A stretch of DNA of 64,000 nucleotides from Clostridiales bacterium. GTDB lineage: Bacteria > Bacillota > Clostridia > Peptostreptococcales > Anaerovoracaceae. A model generated the notes under the pieces. The model did no database searches. It worked only from the letters and a program-made list of their open reading frames with translations, and had not been told where the DNA came from. The translations under genes and the position numbers were made by a program. The stretch is taken from contig CP042469.1 of assembly GCA_015243575.1 (NCBI GenBank), positions 2,074,929 to 2,138,928 of the forward strand. The letters are read 5' to 3'. Shown in pieces: positions 17,584 to 25,984 of the stretch (positions are counted from its first letter, which is position 1; each line of letters starts with the position of its first letter).

Positions 17584-17622
17584 CTTACTTGCTTATCTTA
17601 CTTGCTTATCTTTCTTGCTCAT
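17584..17622. repeat. 13-base tandem repeat, three copies
   Basis: CTTACTTGCTTAT occurs twice exactly (17584-17596, 17597-17609) and once with changes (17610-17622). It lies in the untranslated gap between the EIIA stop and the EIIB ribosome binding site. Confidence 0.75.
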
Positions 17623-17664
17623 TTGATTTTAAAACTCCAGTAAGCAATGGATGCGAAACCTTCC

Positions 17665-18099
17665 TTAGCGATTCAGTATCGTTATGACTTCATCTACAGT
17701 GGCAGCACAGGCCAAATCACTGATTCGAGATTCCTTAGAAAGTAATTCCGCTATTTTGGTCAATCGATAGATATGCGAAGTCGGGTCCATGCTGCCAAAG
17801 CACAAAACAACGGAAACCGGATCATTCTCCGAGCCAAAATTTACAGGGGAAGCTAAGGTGATCAGCGACATATCATTGCGGATGACCCCTCTGCCGGGCG
17901 CGGCATGCGCGATGGCAAGCATTGGCGAAATGACTACGTAAGGTCCGTATTCTTTCACTGATTCAATCATATAGTCCATATATTCCGGTTCGATGCTTCC
18001 TGCTTCGGCAAGTACGCTTCCCGCTCTGCGGATGGCATCTTCCCAGGTTGCTGCCGGTTCTTTTACACGTATGTGATTCTTCTGGAGTATCTCTTCCAA
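17665..18099 (-). CDS. PTS subunit IIA (mannitol/fructose-type fold)
   Basis: About 144 residues, cytosolic. The histidine in MLAIAHAAPGRGV, near residue 63, is the expected phosphoryl acceptor; the surrounding ISPMLAIAHA and LITLASPVNFGSEND match EIIA proteins of the UlaC/PtsN type. It takes phosphate from HPr and hands it to the EIIB encoded next. No ATG fits: the best start is TTG at 18099, six bases after GGGGAGGG, with another TTG two codons upstream that overlaps the ribosome binding site. It is the first gene of the PTS transport operon and is divergent from the PRD regulator, whose own C-terminal EIIA-like domain closely resembles it. Confidence 0.88.
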   Translation of the reverse strand: MEEILQKNHIRVKEPAATWEDAIRRAGSVLAEAGSIEPEYMDYMIESVKEYGPYVVISPMLAIAHAAPGRGVIRNDMSLITLASPVNFGSENDPVSVVLCFGSMDPTSHIYRLTKIAELLSKESRISDLACAATVDEVITILNR

Positions 18100-18407
18100 A
18101 AACAACCCTCCCCTCTTGACTTAAATGTCTCAAACGATTTGCTTTCTTACACATCCTCATCCTATCATCTGGCACACCGGGTTCATAGTACACTTTCTTT
18201 CACAGTTCTCGGAAGGAAATTTAACTTTACTCCATAGAATGGGAATAGTTAAAATGGTAGTAGCATAAGTTGGCAACGATGCAGGATTGACCAAGATCGT
18301 TGGGATTGCCAACGCTCCAGGATCGACAAAGAGAGTTGGGATTGCCAACGATACTGCATTGGTAAAATACTGTGTCGCCCAGTGCCGAAGGAGGGCATGA
18401 TAACTTG
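18100..18407. other. divergent promoter region of the PTS locus
   Basis: 308 bases between the EIIA start and the PRD regulator start. It holds a 36-base tandem repeat (18274-18362) and the regulator's ribosome binding site. No clear sigma-A promoter stands out on either strand, which fits a locus that needs an activator. Confidence 0.6.
18274..18362. repeat. 36-base direct repeat, two full copies and a partial third
   Basis: Copy 1 at 18274-18309 and copy 2 at 18310-18345 share CAACG, CAGGAT, GAC, AAGA and GTTGGGATTGC with a few changes; a third begins at 18346. Each junction has GTTGG-N5-CCAAC, an inverted repeat, so the array spaces palindromes 36 bases apart. The spacing is close to 3.5 helical turns. 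Likely binding sites for the PRD regulator. Confidence 0.75.
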
Positions 18408-20420
18408 GTGAATAAGAAAACCTGCGAATTATTGACCATATTGATCGGTTCTCCTGGTCAGAGCTTCAAGTATGACGATCTGTCACGCCAGCTTTCGGTG
18501 AGCACCCGCTCCGCTAGAAATTACATGCAGGACGTAACTGCCTTTCTTCGAGAACAGGAACTGGCTCATCTCGTTCAGGTAACAAGCAAGGGCATTTCTT
18601 TTCTGGGGAGCAATAGCGATGGCAGCCTGATTGCATCCCGCCTTATCGACAGGGATTTTTACCTTTACAAGCTCTCCTCCGAAGAACGGATTTGTATTAT
18701 TGCTTTGAAGCTTCTACTAACTGACAAAGCCTGTACCCTCTCTTCATTAGAGAAGGAATTCAACGCAAGCAGAGTAACGCTCATGAAGGATATGGAACAG
18801 GTTCGCCATCTTCTCAGCCGTTACAAGATTGCTGTTCACTCGTCAACAAGCCAAGGTTACCGCCTGATAGCAACAGAAAAAGACAGGCGGGAATTGATTA
18901 CAAGAATTGTCTTTCATTCAGCGGAGTCGTTTCTACAGCTTGGAGGGAAAATCAATATCTATGCTTTTTTCATGAATGAAGTTTGCTTCAAAGACCCTGT
19001 TTATCAAAATTTATCCGAAATCTTGCAAAATGCTGAAGATCACTTTTCAGCAATCATATCTGATGCTCGTTTCGAGGAAATCCTGTTTACACTTAAGTTG
19101 GCTGTAGCCCGGATCAAAGGAGGATTTCTGATTGCTCCGGATGAAGCGGAAGAAGAATCGGTCCGCAGGCTAAGTTCTTTTAAAGTTGTAGAGTTTATCG
19201 AAGCCCGTGTATCTGCAGCTGTCGGGATTATATTTCCCTATAACGAAAAGGTCTGGCTTACCCGTAAATTGTATGAATGTCATTTTTATAATCTAAAAAG
19301 TATCGAGGATAATTCCTGCATGCAGACCCACCTGGTCCTGATCAATTTTTTGGATCAAATAGGAAGAGCGCTATCGATTCCTCTTGCCGAAGATGTACAG
19401 CTGATCAGCCAGCTGAGCAACCACCTTAAGGATATGAAAAAAGCTTACAAGAACGGGGTGGTCCTGTATAATGAATTTCGCGATCAGATCCTATCTGAAT
19501 ACAGCGCATATTATTCTCTTGTGCAGAAAAACTGCTGCACACTGGAGGAACATTTTGGCTATCGCTTCAGCGATGATGAAATTGCGTATATTCTACTTTA
19601 TCTTGCAGTCAGCGTGGAACGCTATTTCGAAGAGGATACCATTCCGCGAGTCATCGTGGTATGTCATAGCGGCATTGGGACAGCAAATTTTCTGGTTGAA
19701 CAGCTGAAAGCCAACTTCAACCTGAGAATACTGGCTTCCACTGCCTCCCATAAGCTATCCGATACCGCCAAAGATCGTGATTTCGATCTGATTATTTCCA
19801 CCATTGTTCTTCCGGATATGACCCATCGCTCCATCAAAGTCTCTCCAATGCTCGATGATAGTGACATCATCGGGCTGCAGCGAATTCTATTGGAAATAAA
19901 AAAAGAAAAACGGAGGAAGCGGCTGTATCAAAGAAAGCTCCAGGAAGTCAATCATATAGAATCGGAAGGACGCATCCGTAAGTTGAAAGAGGTTTTCCCG
20001 TTGCAAAACATTATTTTGGATGCGGAATGCAGCGATTGGCAAGAAGGGATCAAGCTGGCAGCTTCCCCGCTTCTTGCTGGGGGCAGTATTATCGAACAGT
20101 ATCTCAGCGCCATTGAAGCATCGGTTATTGCCAACGGAGCTTATTTCGTTTTCTGTCCCGGCGTCGCCCTTGCGCATGCCGGCCCGGGGGACGGGGTCAA
20201 TCGGTTTGAAATCTCATTGGTACGGCTGAGTACTCCGGTTTGTTTCGGTCATAAGATCAATGATCCGGTGCATTATATTCTCTGCTTTGGTTCCACAACC
20301 AATCCTGAAGATGCAAATATTATCCTGAAGCTAATGAATTTTATCAGTCTGGAAGGAATGCTTGAGGAACTGGATACTTATAGAGATGAAGCTCTTTTAT
20401 ACAGACGTATCGTTGGATGA
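18408..20420 (+). CDS. PRD-containing PTS regulator (BglG/MtlR-LicR type) with EIIB and EIIA domains
   Basis: 670-residue transcriptional activator. Order: two N-terminal helix-turn-helix units (QSFKYDDLSRQLSVSTRSAR and LEKEFNASRVTLMKDMEQV), two PTS regulation domains in about residues 180-390, a GAT/MtlR-like EIIB domain with the cysteine in IVVCHSGIGTANFL near 425, and a C-terminal EIIA domain with the histidine in VALAHAGPGDGV near 585. Phosphorylation at the PRDs, EIIB and EIIA tells the protein whether sugar is being transported. The start is ambiguous: GTG at 18408 or TTG at 18405 follow AAGGAGGG well; an upstream in-frame GTG at 18372 lies before that site. It is divergent from the EIIA-EIIB-EIIC operon it most likely activates through the 36-base repeats. 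Confidence 0.92.
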   Translation: MNKKTCELLTILIGSPGQSFKYDDLSRQLSVSTRSARNYMQDVTAFLREQELAHLVQVTSKGISFLGSNSDGSLIASRLIDRDFYLYKLSSEERICIIALKLLLTDKACTLSSLEKEFNASRVTLMKDMEQVRHLLSRYKIAVHSSTSQGYRLIATEKDRRELITRIVFHSAESFLQLGGKINIYAFFMNEVCFKDPVYQNLSEILQNAEDHFSAIISDARFEEILFTLKLAVARIKGGFLIAPDEAEEESVRRLSSFKVVEFIEARVSAAVGIIFPYNEKVWLTRKLYECHFYNLKSIEDNSCMQTHLVLINFLDQIGRALSIPLAEDVQLISQLSNHLKDMKKAYKNGVVLYNEFRDQILSEYSAYYSLVQKNCCTLEEHFGYRFSDDEIAYILLYLAVSVERYFEEDTIPRVIVVCHSGIGTANFLVEQLKANFNLRILASTASHKLSDTAKDRDFDLIISTIVLPDMTHRSIKVSPMLDDSDIIGLQRILLEIKKEKRRKRLYQRKLQEVNHIESEGRIRKLKEVFPLQNIILDAECSDWQEGIKLAASPLLAGGSIIEQYLSAIEASVIANGAYFVFCPGVALAHAGPGDGVNRFEISLVRLSTPVCFGHKINDPVHYILCFGSTTNPEDANIILKLMNFISLEGMLEELDTYRDEALLYRRIVG

Positions 20421-20534
20421 AAGACAAGTGCTGTGCATCAACGAATGCTAGCGATCCACGAGAATTAAGATATGGACATAGGAATTTTGATCTAAAAAGG
20501 AATAGAAGACAATTAATCTATAATAGGAGGAAGA

Positions 20535-21299
20535 ATGGCGATGATGGAACAAGAAAACAAAAGCAAGTGTTTTGACTATGCTGCACACCTACTGAATATC
20601 TTAAACCGTGCTTTAGAAACACAATGGGAGTCCATTGATCAAAGCGGCTTTTCCATGGCAACTGCCATAAAAAATGGCTGTTCCATTTTTGTATTTGGTG
20701 CGTCCCACGCTGGGATCATTGCACAGGAGATGTTCTACCGTACAGGTGGCTTGGCTGTAATGAACGCCATACTCCCTGCAGAGTTTATGCTGAATACCCG
20801 CCCGGTAACCCAATCCAGCGACATGGAACAATTAGAGGGCTATCCCTCTATCATTCTAAGCAATACTCCGATTCAGGCAGGCGATGTTCTGATCCTCCAT
20901 TCCGTGTCAGGTCGGAACACCGCAGCAATCGAGATGGCTGATGCAGCACGAAAGCGCGGAATCTTCACCATCGGCATCACGAATATGACCTACACCAAAG
21001 GCGTCACTTCACGTCACAAGAGCGGAAAAAAGCTCTGCGACCTTTGCGATATTGTCATTGACAACTGTGGTGATTTCGAAGATTCCAGCATGCTTTTAGA
21101 AGGGATGAATCAGAAAATCGCACCTACTTCAAGCGTCATCGGCTGCGCCATCGTTAATATGCTTCTGATCAGAACCGTAGAATATCTGCTGGAGTTTGGT
21201 GTGGAGCCTCCCATTTTCCGCAGTGCTAACGTCGACGGCGGCTCTGAATTTAATAAGCTCCTATTTGAGAAATATAAAGATCGAATTCATTATATGTAG
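20535..21299 (+). CDS. SIS-domain sugar isomerase-like protein
   Basis: 254-residue cytosolic protein of the UPF0309 / SIS group. Residues 45-60 (CSIFVFGASHAGIIAQEMFY) form the phosphosugar-binding start of the fold, and GDVLILHSVSGRNTAAIEMA near 120 supplies the conserved SGRN. SIS proteins bind phosphorylated sugars and either isomerise them, cleave an ether or deaminate, or act as regulators. AGGAGG precedes the ATG. It lies downstream of the PRD regulator in the same direction, so it is the only enzyme-like gene in the PTS locus and the best hint about the sugar: an amino sugar or ether sugar phosphate would fit. Activity is not proven by sequence. Confidence 0.85.
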   Translation: MAMMEQENKSKCFDYAAHLLNILNRALETQWESIDQSGFSMATAIKNGCSIFVFGASHAGIIAQEMFYRTGGLAVMNAILPAEFMLNTRPVTQSSDMEQLEGYPSIILSNTPIQAGDVLILHSVSGRNTAAIEMADAARKRGIFTIGITNMTYTKGVTSRHKSGKKLCDLCDIVIDNCGDFEDSSMLLEGMNQKIAPTSSVIGCAIVNMLLIRTVEYLLEFGVEPPIFRSANVDGGSEFNKLLFEKYKDRIHYM

Positions 21300-21318
21300 A
21301 ATCTAAGCCCAGTAATGC

Positions 21319-21386
21319 AGCAGGGTGCCCAAAGATAAGCGATAACCGTCTGCCGACGGCGCTTTTCTTTGAAGCACCCAGCTTTT
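21319..21386 (+). terminator. long imperfect hairpin after the SIS gene
   Basis: GGGTGC (21323-21328) pairs with GCACCC (21374-21379), with inner helices AAGCG/CGCTT and GTC/GAC, then GCTTTTC. Probably the end of the regulator-SIS transcript. Confidence 0.5.
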
Positions 21387-21462
21387 CATTTGTCGATATT
21401 CAGGAGTCCAAGGCCTTGGCACCTTTCCATATCAGATAGCCACTGCCTCTGCACTTCTAAAA

Positions 21463-22284
21463 TTAGTCTGCAATAATTTCCTTTGCCATGTTAATAAAAT
21501 CGTCCTTGTCGACAGCAAAGCCGTTATCCATGAGGTTGTAGGAAATCCCGTCCTGCATCCATCTCAGATACTGAACCTCTGTCACTTCAACTTTCTCAGA
21601 ACCCTCGCTGAGCCACATTTTTTCCTGATCTACGAGTTTCTGTTCTTCTGCTGTGGGAATATAGCCTTCGGGAGTAACCTTAAAGGTTACTTTAGAATAG
21701 ATCAGATCCATATCTCCCAAGGAAACCGTTTCTTCATTCATTCCAAGTTCAGTGTCGTTGATGCCTTCCGTTTTCGGGTCTGCACTCAGACTGATATACT
21801 GTTCCTTGGAAGCACCATCCTTCGTATAGTTGAAATTGATTCCCTCATATGCATTTACCGTATTTTTGTCTCCGTCCAATGCCTTGGTGCTGGATACCGA
21901 GGCATCTTTAAAGTAAAATCCGTTTGAGAAGGAGTCCACATAGTTTGGAACGTAGTTCACTGCCTTTTCTACCTGCTTTGCCGTAGGAAACTCATCAAAA
22001 ACATCTTTTGAAGTACTTACCAAGCTGCTGATCTGTGTCGCTGCAAAGCTGGTTGCAGCAGTTAAGATGACGATCAAGGAGGCCACTACCACCGGCTTCA
22101 TCCCTTTTATTCCCATACCTTTAAAAAATCCTTTATTCATTTCACAATACCCCTTTTCTTTCTCATTAATTTCAGCATGTATCCTGTCCAGCAGGAATTC
22201 CGGGACAACCGCTTCCCGCGCCTTGTCCTGTAGTACTTCAGCAATCCTTCGATCAATGACCGGATTCGTAGCCGGCTTTCCCAT
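21463..22284 (-). CDS. single-pass membrane protein paired with an ECF sigma factor (probable anti-sigma factor)
   Basis: 273 residues. The first 45 are cytoplasmic, acidic and helical; a membrane segment follows (KPVVVASLIVILTAATSFAA, about 63-82); the remaining 190 are extracytoplasmic and repeat-free. This is the layout of Firmicute anti-sigma factors of the DUF4367/DUF4179 kind. It begins 32 bases inside the 3' end of the sigma factor gene, with GGGGAGGAG ahead of the ATG, a coupling typical of sigma/anti-sigma pairs. Function as an anti-sigma factor is inference from position and topology; no zinc-binding HxxxCxxC motif of the classical anti-sigma domain is present. Confidence 0.75.
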   Translation of the reverse strand: MGKPATNPVIDRRIAEVLQDKAREAVVPEFLLDRIHAEINEKEKGYCEMNKGFFKGMGIKGMKPVVVASLIVILTAATSFAATQISSLVSTSKDVFDEFPTAKQVEKAVNYVPNYVDSFSNGFYFKDASVSSTKALDGDKNTVNAYEGINFNYTKDGASKEQYISLSADPKTEGINDTELGMNEETVSLGDMDLIYSKVTFKVTPEGYIPTAEEQKLVDQEKMWLSEGSEKVEVTEVQYLRWMQDGISYNLMDNGFAVDKDDFINMAKEIIAD

Positions 22285-22837
22285 AATACTCCTCCCCTTT
22301 CACGTTTAAGCGCTCCAGATTATTTTTTAATATCTTGCGGGCAAAATACAGTCTGGATTTTACAGTGCCTTCCAGACACCCCATGACTTCCGCAATCTCT
22401 TTCGTGCTCAACTCACCGTAATAATAAAGCATCACTGCTGTCCGTTTCTTTTCATCCAGACGCTGGATCTGGCGGTAAAGCAGTTCAGACATTTCCTGCT
22501 GCAGATACATCTGCTCACTACTGATTTCCCGGTTCCAATCCCCTTTCTCCGGCAGATCAGAAACGGGAATGTTTCTATTCTCCAATTTGGAATGTCGCCA
22601 TGCGGTGCGGACCAAGAGTCTGTAAAACCATGTTTTGAAACGTTCCGGGTCTTTTAGCCCCCGGATTTCCAAATAGCATTTAACAAATGCTTCCTGTGCC
22701 ACATCCTCTGCCGTCGCCTGATTTCCGGTAATCAGGTACGCAGTTTTCACCGCTCTGGCTTTATAACGATCGAAGATTCTGCTGAAAGAGTCCGCGTCGC
22801 CGTTCTGGATCCCTATAATCAGTTCGGATTCATTCAT
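22253..22837 (-). CDS. ECF-type RNA polymerase sigma factor
   Basis: 194-residue sigma-70 family protein. Region 2 covers about residues 10-80 with AEDVAQEAFVKCYLEIRGL, and region 4 covers 125-180 with RTAVMLYYYGELSTKEIAEV and the recognition helix EGTVKSRLYFARKIL. This is the SigW/SigV-like group. The ATG at 22837 follows a strong AAGGAGGGGG; longer upstream frames lack such a site. It overlaps the membrane partner gene at 22253-22284. It likely directs transcription of its own operon under envelope stress. The plus-strand sigma factor 240 bases away is a separate, divergent system. Confidence 0.93.
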   Translation of the reverse strand: MNESELIIGIQNGDADSFSRIFDRYKARAVKTAYLITGNQATAEDVAQEAFVKCYLEIRGLKDPERFKTWFYRLLVRTAWRHSKLENRNIPVSDLPEKGDWNREISSEQMYLQQEMSELLYRQIQRLDEKKRTAVMLYYYGELSTKEIAEVMGCLEGTVKSRLYFARKILKNNLERLNVKGEEYYGKAGYESGH

Positions 22838-23074
22838 GAAATCCCCCTCCTTGTTTGGTGCACCTGTATATAAGAGCACCGGGATTGGCAATCGGTTCAA
22901 AATTTTTTTCCTATTCAGCATAGCATGTTTTCTCGATCAAAATAGGCGATCCTGCTATAATTAAAAATAAATTAATGCTTTCTTAAGTATTTTGATAGAA
23001 ATCAACTGCTGCGTTGCGAAATAATTTGTGTAAGAGGCCAATTACAAAATCAGGATCCTGCACAGGAGCGTGTA

Positions 23075-23635
23075 ATGAAAATAACAGAAAAGAATTTTAT
23101 TGAGCAATTAAATAGAAAAAATGAAAAAGCCCTTGATTACGTATTATTGGAATACGGCTGGATCATCCAGACCGTCACCAGAAAACACCTGCACAATTTG
23201 CCTGAGCTTCAAAAGGAATGCGTCAACGATGTTCTCCTTGCTGTATGGGAACACATCGAAAGCTATGACAGCAAGCGAAGCACCTTTAAAAACTGGCTTG
23301 CCGGGGTATCCCGTTTCAAAGCACTGGACTCCATGAGAAGGCATCTCCGCTACTCCTGCGAGGAGTCACTGGAGACAACGGAAGCATTTACCGGTGTTCA
23401 AACGGATGCCCCATTCCTGGAGCGAGAACTATCGGAGGAGACAACAGCACTTCTTTCTTGCTTAAATCCATCCGATCAAACTCTTTTTATCCGACTCTTT
23501 TTTCAGGAAGAGACGGTTCAAACGGTCGCTGCCGATATGGGGATTCGCACGTCTGCACTCTACAACCGTATTTCAAGGGGAAGAAGAAAAATTCAAAGGG
23601 AGTATTTACAAAATAGAAAGGAACGAATCGAATGA
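23075..23635 (+). CDS. sigma-70 family RNA polymerase sigma factor
   Basis: 186 residues. Region 2 spans about 10-85 (KECVNDVLLAVWEHIESYD, then STFKNWLAGVSRFKALDSMR) and region 4 spans 120-175 (LLSCLNPSDQTLFIRLFFQE and ASDMGIRTSALYNRISRGRR-like helix-turn-helix). It resembles the small sigma factors that in Clostridia travel with DUF4179 proteins. CAGGAG lies upstream of the ATG. Its stop overlaps the start of the next gene as ATGA, so the two are translationally coupled. It diverges from another ECF sigma factor gene, and the 237-base gap must contain both promoters. Confidence 0.9.
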   Translation: MKITEKNFIEQLNRKNEKALDYVLLEYGWIIQTVTRKHLHNLPELQKECVNDVLLAVWEHIESYDSKRSTFKNWLAGVSRFKALDSMRRHLRYSCEESLETTEAFTGVQTDAPFLERELSEETTALLSCLNPSDQTLFIRLFFQEETVQTVAADMGIRTSALYNRISRGRRKIQREYLQNRKERIE

Positions 23636-24777
23636 ATCAGATATATTCCATGTTGAACGATATCAAAACAGATCCCGATTCCTATGAAAGAGAAGAATTA
23701 TCCGAGGTAGACCAGAAACGCATATTGAAGGATCTTAAAGCTTCCGGCAGATTAGACAATGGTTGTACACAGCCGGAAGCCGCCAAAATCAGAAGTCGAT
23801 TCCACCAATCCGGTACCAACGAAATCGGTAGCCATCTCCAACAGTCCGGCACCGGTAAAGCAAGTCGAAGCAGCTTTCTGAAAGCTGGAACCGGCAAGCT
23901 AGCCTCAGCAGCAATCTGCGGATTCATTGCAGCAATTATGATCGGAGGAATCGCCTATGCGGATGAGATTCAAGCCGCTGCGAAGAGTGCAAGCTGGCAG
24001 ATCGCCAGTTATCTCGGCATCGAAAAAGAGCTTGACGACTATGTTACTGTTGTGAGTACCTCCCGCAGCAGTAAAGGTTATACAGTTACACTGAACGAAG
24101 TAATTCTTGACCATGATGAGCTCCTCGTGTCTTCCACCGTACAATCGGGTGAAAAAATGGATGATGGCCTGCACGCATCCGCCAACATTTACATCAATGG
24201 CAAAAGAGCGTCGGAATCCGCCGGGGGATCACTCAGAAAGATTGACGAACAAACTTTGGAATCAGTGATCAGTTATAAGCTGAACGAGCAGTATACTGCT
24301 GATCCACTTGATTTTGAAATCAAATATGATTTCACCAGCCCTGAAGGGAAAGAAATCAATGGGAACTGGGATTTTCGTTTCAAAGCAAGCGGTACAGCGT
24401 TGGCAGCCGACACCATTCATATTCCGCTGCAGGTCTCCTATAGACTACCCAATGGAGAATTGATCCAGCTTACGGAATTCACAAGCAATAGTATCGGAAG
24501 CAAGATCTATTTCCAATCAGTGGAACCATCCAAAGAGGAAGGACGCTCTTATGACATGAATCTGGAAGGTACCGATCAGATGGGCAACAAAGTTATCTTC
24601 TATCTGAGCTACAGAAATCAAGAGAGAGGTGCCTTCAAGCTATCCGAGCCTCTTTTAGATTCAGCTGAGGTACTATCGCTGCAGCCTTATGCGGTGGCAT
24701 TTCCGGAAAAGAGCGGCCGGTTGAGCAATGATTTCAAACCCGTTGGGGAGTCATTTGATCTGAGCTTGGATCGGTAA
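23632..24777 (+). CDS. DUF4179-like membrane protein, probable anti-sigma factor
   Basis: 381 residues. The cytoplasmic part (1-85) contains three imperfect repeats around SGTNEIGSHL, SGTGKASRSS and AGTGKLAS. A membrane segment follows (AAICGFIAAIMIGGIAYA, about 98-116), then an extracytoplasmic DUF4179-type domain of 260 residues with YVTVVSTSRSSKGYTVTLNE. Its start overlaps the stop of the sigma factor gene by four bases. Such proteins are thought to hold the sigma factor at the membrane until a signal arrives. The signal is unknown. A 23-bp hairpin follows. Confidence 0.8.
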   Translation: MNQIYSMLNDIKTDPDSYEREELSEVDQKRILKDLKASGRLDNGCTQPEAAKIRSRFHQSGTNEIGSHLQQSGTGKASRSSFLKAGTGKLASAAICGFIAAIMIGGIAYADEIQAAAKSASWQIASYLGIEKELDDYVTVVSTSRSSKGYTVTLNEVILDHDELLVSSTVQSGEKMDDGLHASANIYINGKRASESAGGSLRKIDEQTLESVISYKLNEQYTADPLDFEIKYDFTSPEGKEINGNWDFRFKASGTALAADTIHIPLQVSYRLPNGELIQLTEFTSNSIGSKIYFQSVEPSKEEGRSYDMNLEGTDQMGNKVIFYLSYRNQERGAFKLSEPLLDSAEVLSLQPYAVAFPEKSGRLSNDFKPVGESFDLSLDR

Positions 24778-24805
24778 CCCTGAAAGAGGAAATCGTACCC
24801 GCTGA

Positions 24806-24863
24806 AGGAAAAAGGGGATTTAAAATAGAATCATAAAATCCTATTTTAAATCCCCTTTTTCCT
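24806..24863. terminator. bidirectional terminator, 23-bp perfect stem
   Basis: 24806-24828 pairs perfectly with 24841-24863 around a 12-base loop; A-runs and T-runs are built into both arms. It lies between the convergent DUF4179 and EamA genes and should end both transcripts. Confidence 0.9.
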
Positions 24864-24877
24864 GTAAACAAATGTAT

Positions 24878-25822
24878 CTAAAGAGATGACCTGATGGGTA
24901 CAGCAGGTTCATTCACTTTATCGCTTAACTGATGAATCTGTTTTTCTGGAATATCTTCAGGCATCAATGATGCCATAATGATACTCGTCATAATAAGTCC
25001 TGCCCCAATAACACCTTTCATCGACAGTACCTCTCTCAAGAGAAAGTAAGATGCTGCGGCAGTGAAAATCGGTTCTGAACAGAAAGACATAGCGACATAG
25101 GTTGCCGGGACCTTTCTTAAGGCTATATTTTGCAAAAGATACGCAATGCAGGTACAGCCCACCGCCAAATATATGATGACACCCCATCCGATCATCGGGA
25201 TGCTTCCCAGACTTGGAATGTCTTCAAAAATCAATGCAAAGATCACACAAAAAAGCCCGGTGAATCCGGTTTGCATAACCGTGACCGTAAAAGGATCATT
25301 ATCCTGAAGATACTTGGAACTAAAGACCAACATACAAGCACCAGCGATTGCACACAAGATCCCAAAGAACTCACCTAAACCGAAAGTGAATCTTCCGTCA
25401 CCGCTGCAAAGCAGATATAATCCTACGATAACAATTGCAATAGGCAATGCATGTTTTTTATCCAGTTTCGATTTCAATACAAAATATGATAGAAACGGAG
25501 TAAAGAGTACTGCAGTGGACATCAAAAACCCTGCGTTGGTTGCAGTCGTATAGATCAATGAAAACGCGCTCGTTATAAAGGCTGCAGCGGTACAGGCTGA
25601 GATGATTAAATAGGGAATGATCTGCTTTCTGGTCATATTCGCTTTCAGTCTCTTAGCGAAAAAGGGCAGAAGCAATAAGAAAGCAAGTAAATATCGTACT
25701 GCCAGACAAAACAACGGAGGAACAACCTCCAAACCTATTTTCATAATGGGATTGCCTACACCCCAAATAAAACACTCCAGTAAAAGGAGTGAACCGTAAA
25801 ACACTGTACTTTTTCTTTTCAT
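24878..25822 (-). CDS. EamA/DMT-family transporter
   Basis: 314-residue membrane protein with ten hydrophobic segments arranged as two five-helix EamA repeats; the first opens with ECFIWGVGNPIMKIGLEVVP and the second with FFGILCAIAGACMLVFSSKY. Members export amino acids, nucleotides or other metabolites; the substrate cannot be told. The ATG is preceded by a weak site. It is divergent from a LysR gene 160 bases away, a classic arrangement in which the LysR protein controls the exporter in response to the exported compound. Confidence 0.9.
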   Translation of the reverse strand: MKRKSTVFYGSLLLLECFIWGVGNPIMKIGLEVVPPLFCLAVRYLLAFLLLLPFFAKRLKANMTRKQIIPYLIISACTAAAFITSAFSLIYTTATNAGFLMSTAVLFTPFLSYFVLKSKLDKKHALPIAIVIVGLYLLCSGDGRFTFGLGEFFGILCAIAGACMLVFSSKYLQDNDPFTVTVMQTGFTGLFCVIFALIFEDIPSLGSIPMIGWGVIIYLAVGCTCIAYLLQNIALRKVPATYVAMSFCSEPIFTAAASYFLLREVLSMKGVIGAGLIMTSIIMASLMPEDIPEKQIHQLSDKVNEPAVPIRSSL

Positions 25823-25984
25823 TTATTAACCAGCCTTCCCCCGCAAGCAAGCATTCCAATGCAGTGCTCTTACTCCACTCTCTGCTTGCATTCCAGCGCT
25901 TCCTATACTATAATACAATACAGGTTATAAGTAAAACGAGATTTTCCTTTATCGATTTAAAGAAATACTTATATGGTGATTTTT

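Noticed and set aside
16002-18099. L-ascorbate utilisation operon
   Set aside because: Only the transport proteins are similar; the catabolic genes of that pathway are missing.
18274-18362. 36-base repeats as a CRISPR array
   Set aside because: Copies are directly adjacent with no spacers, differ from each other, and no cas gene is in the window.
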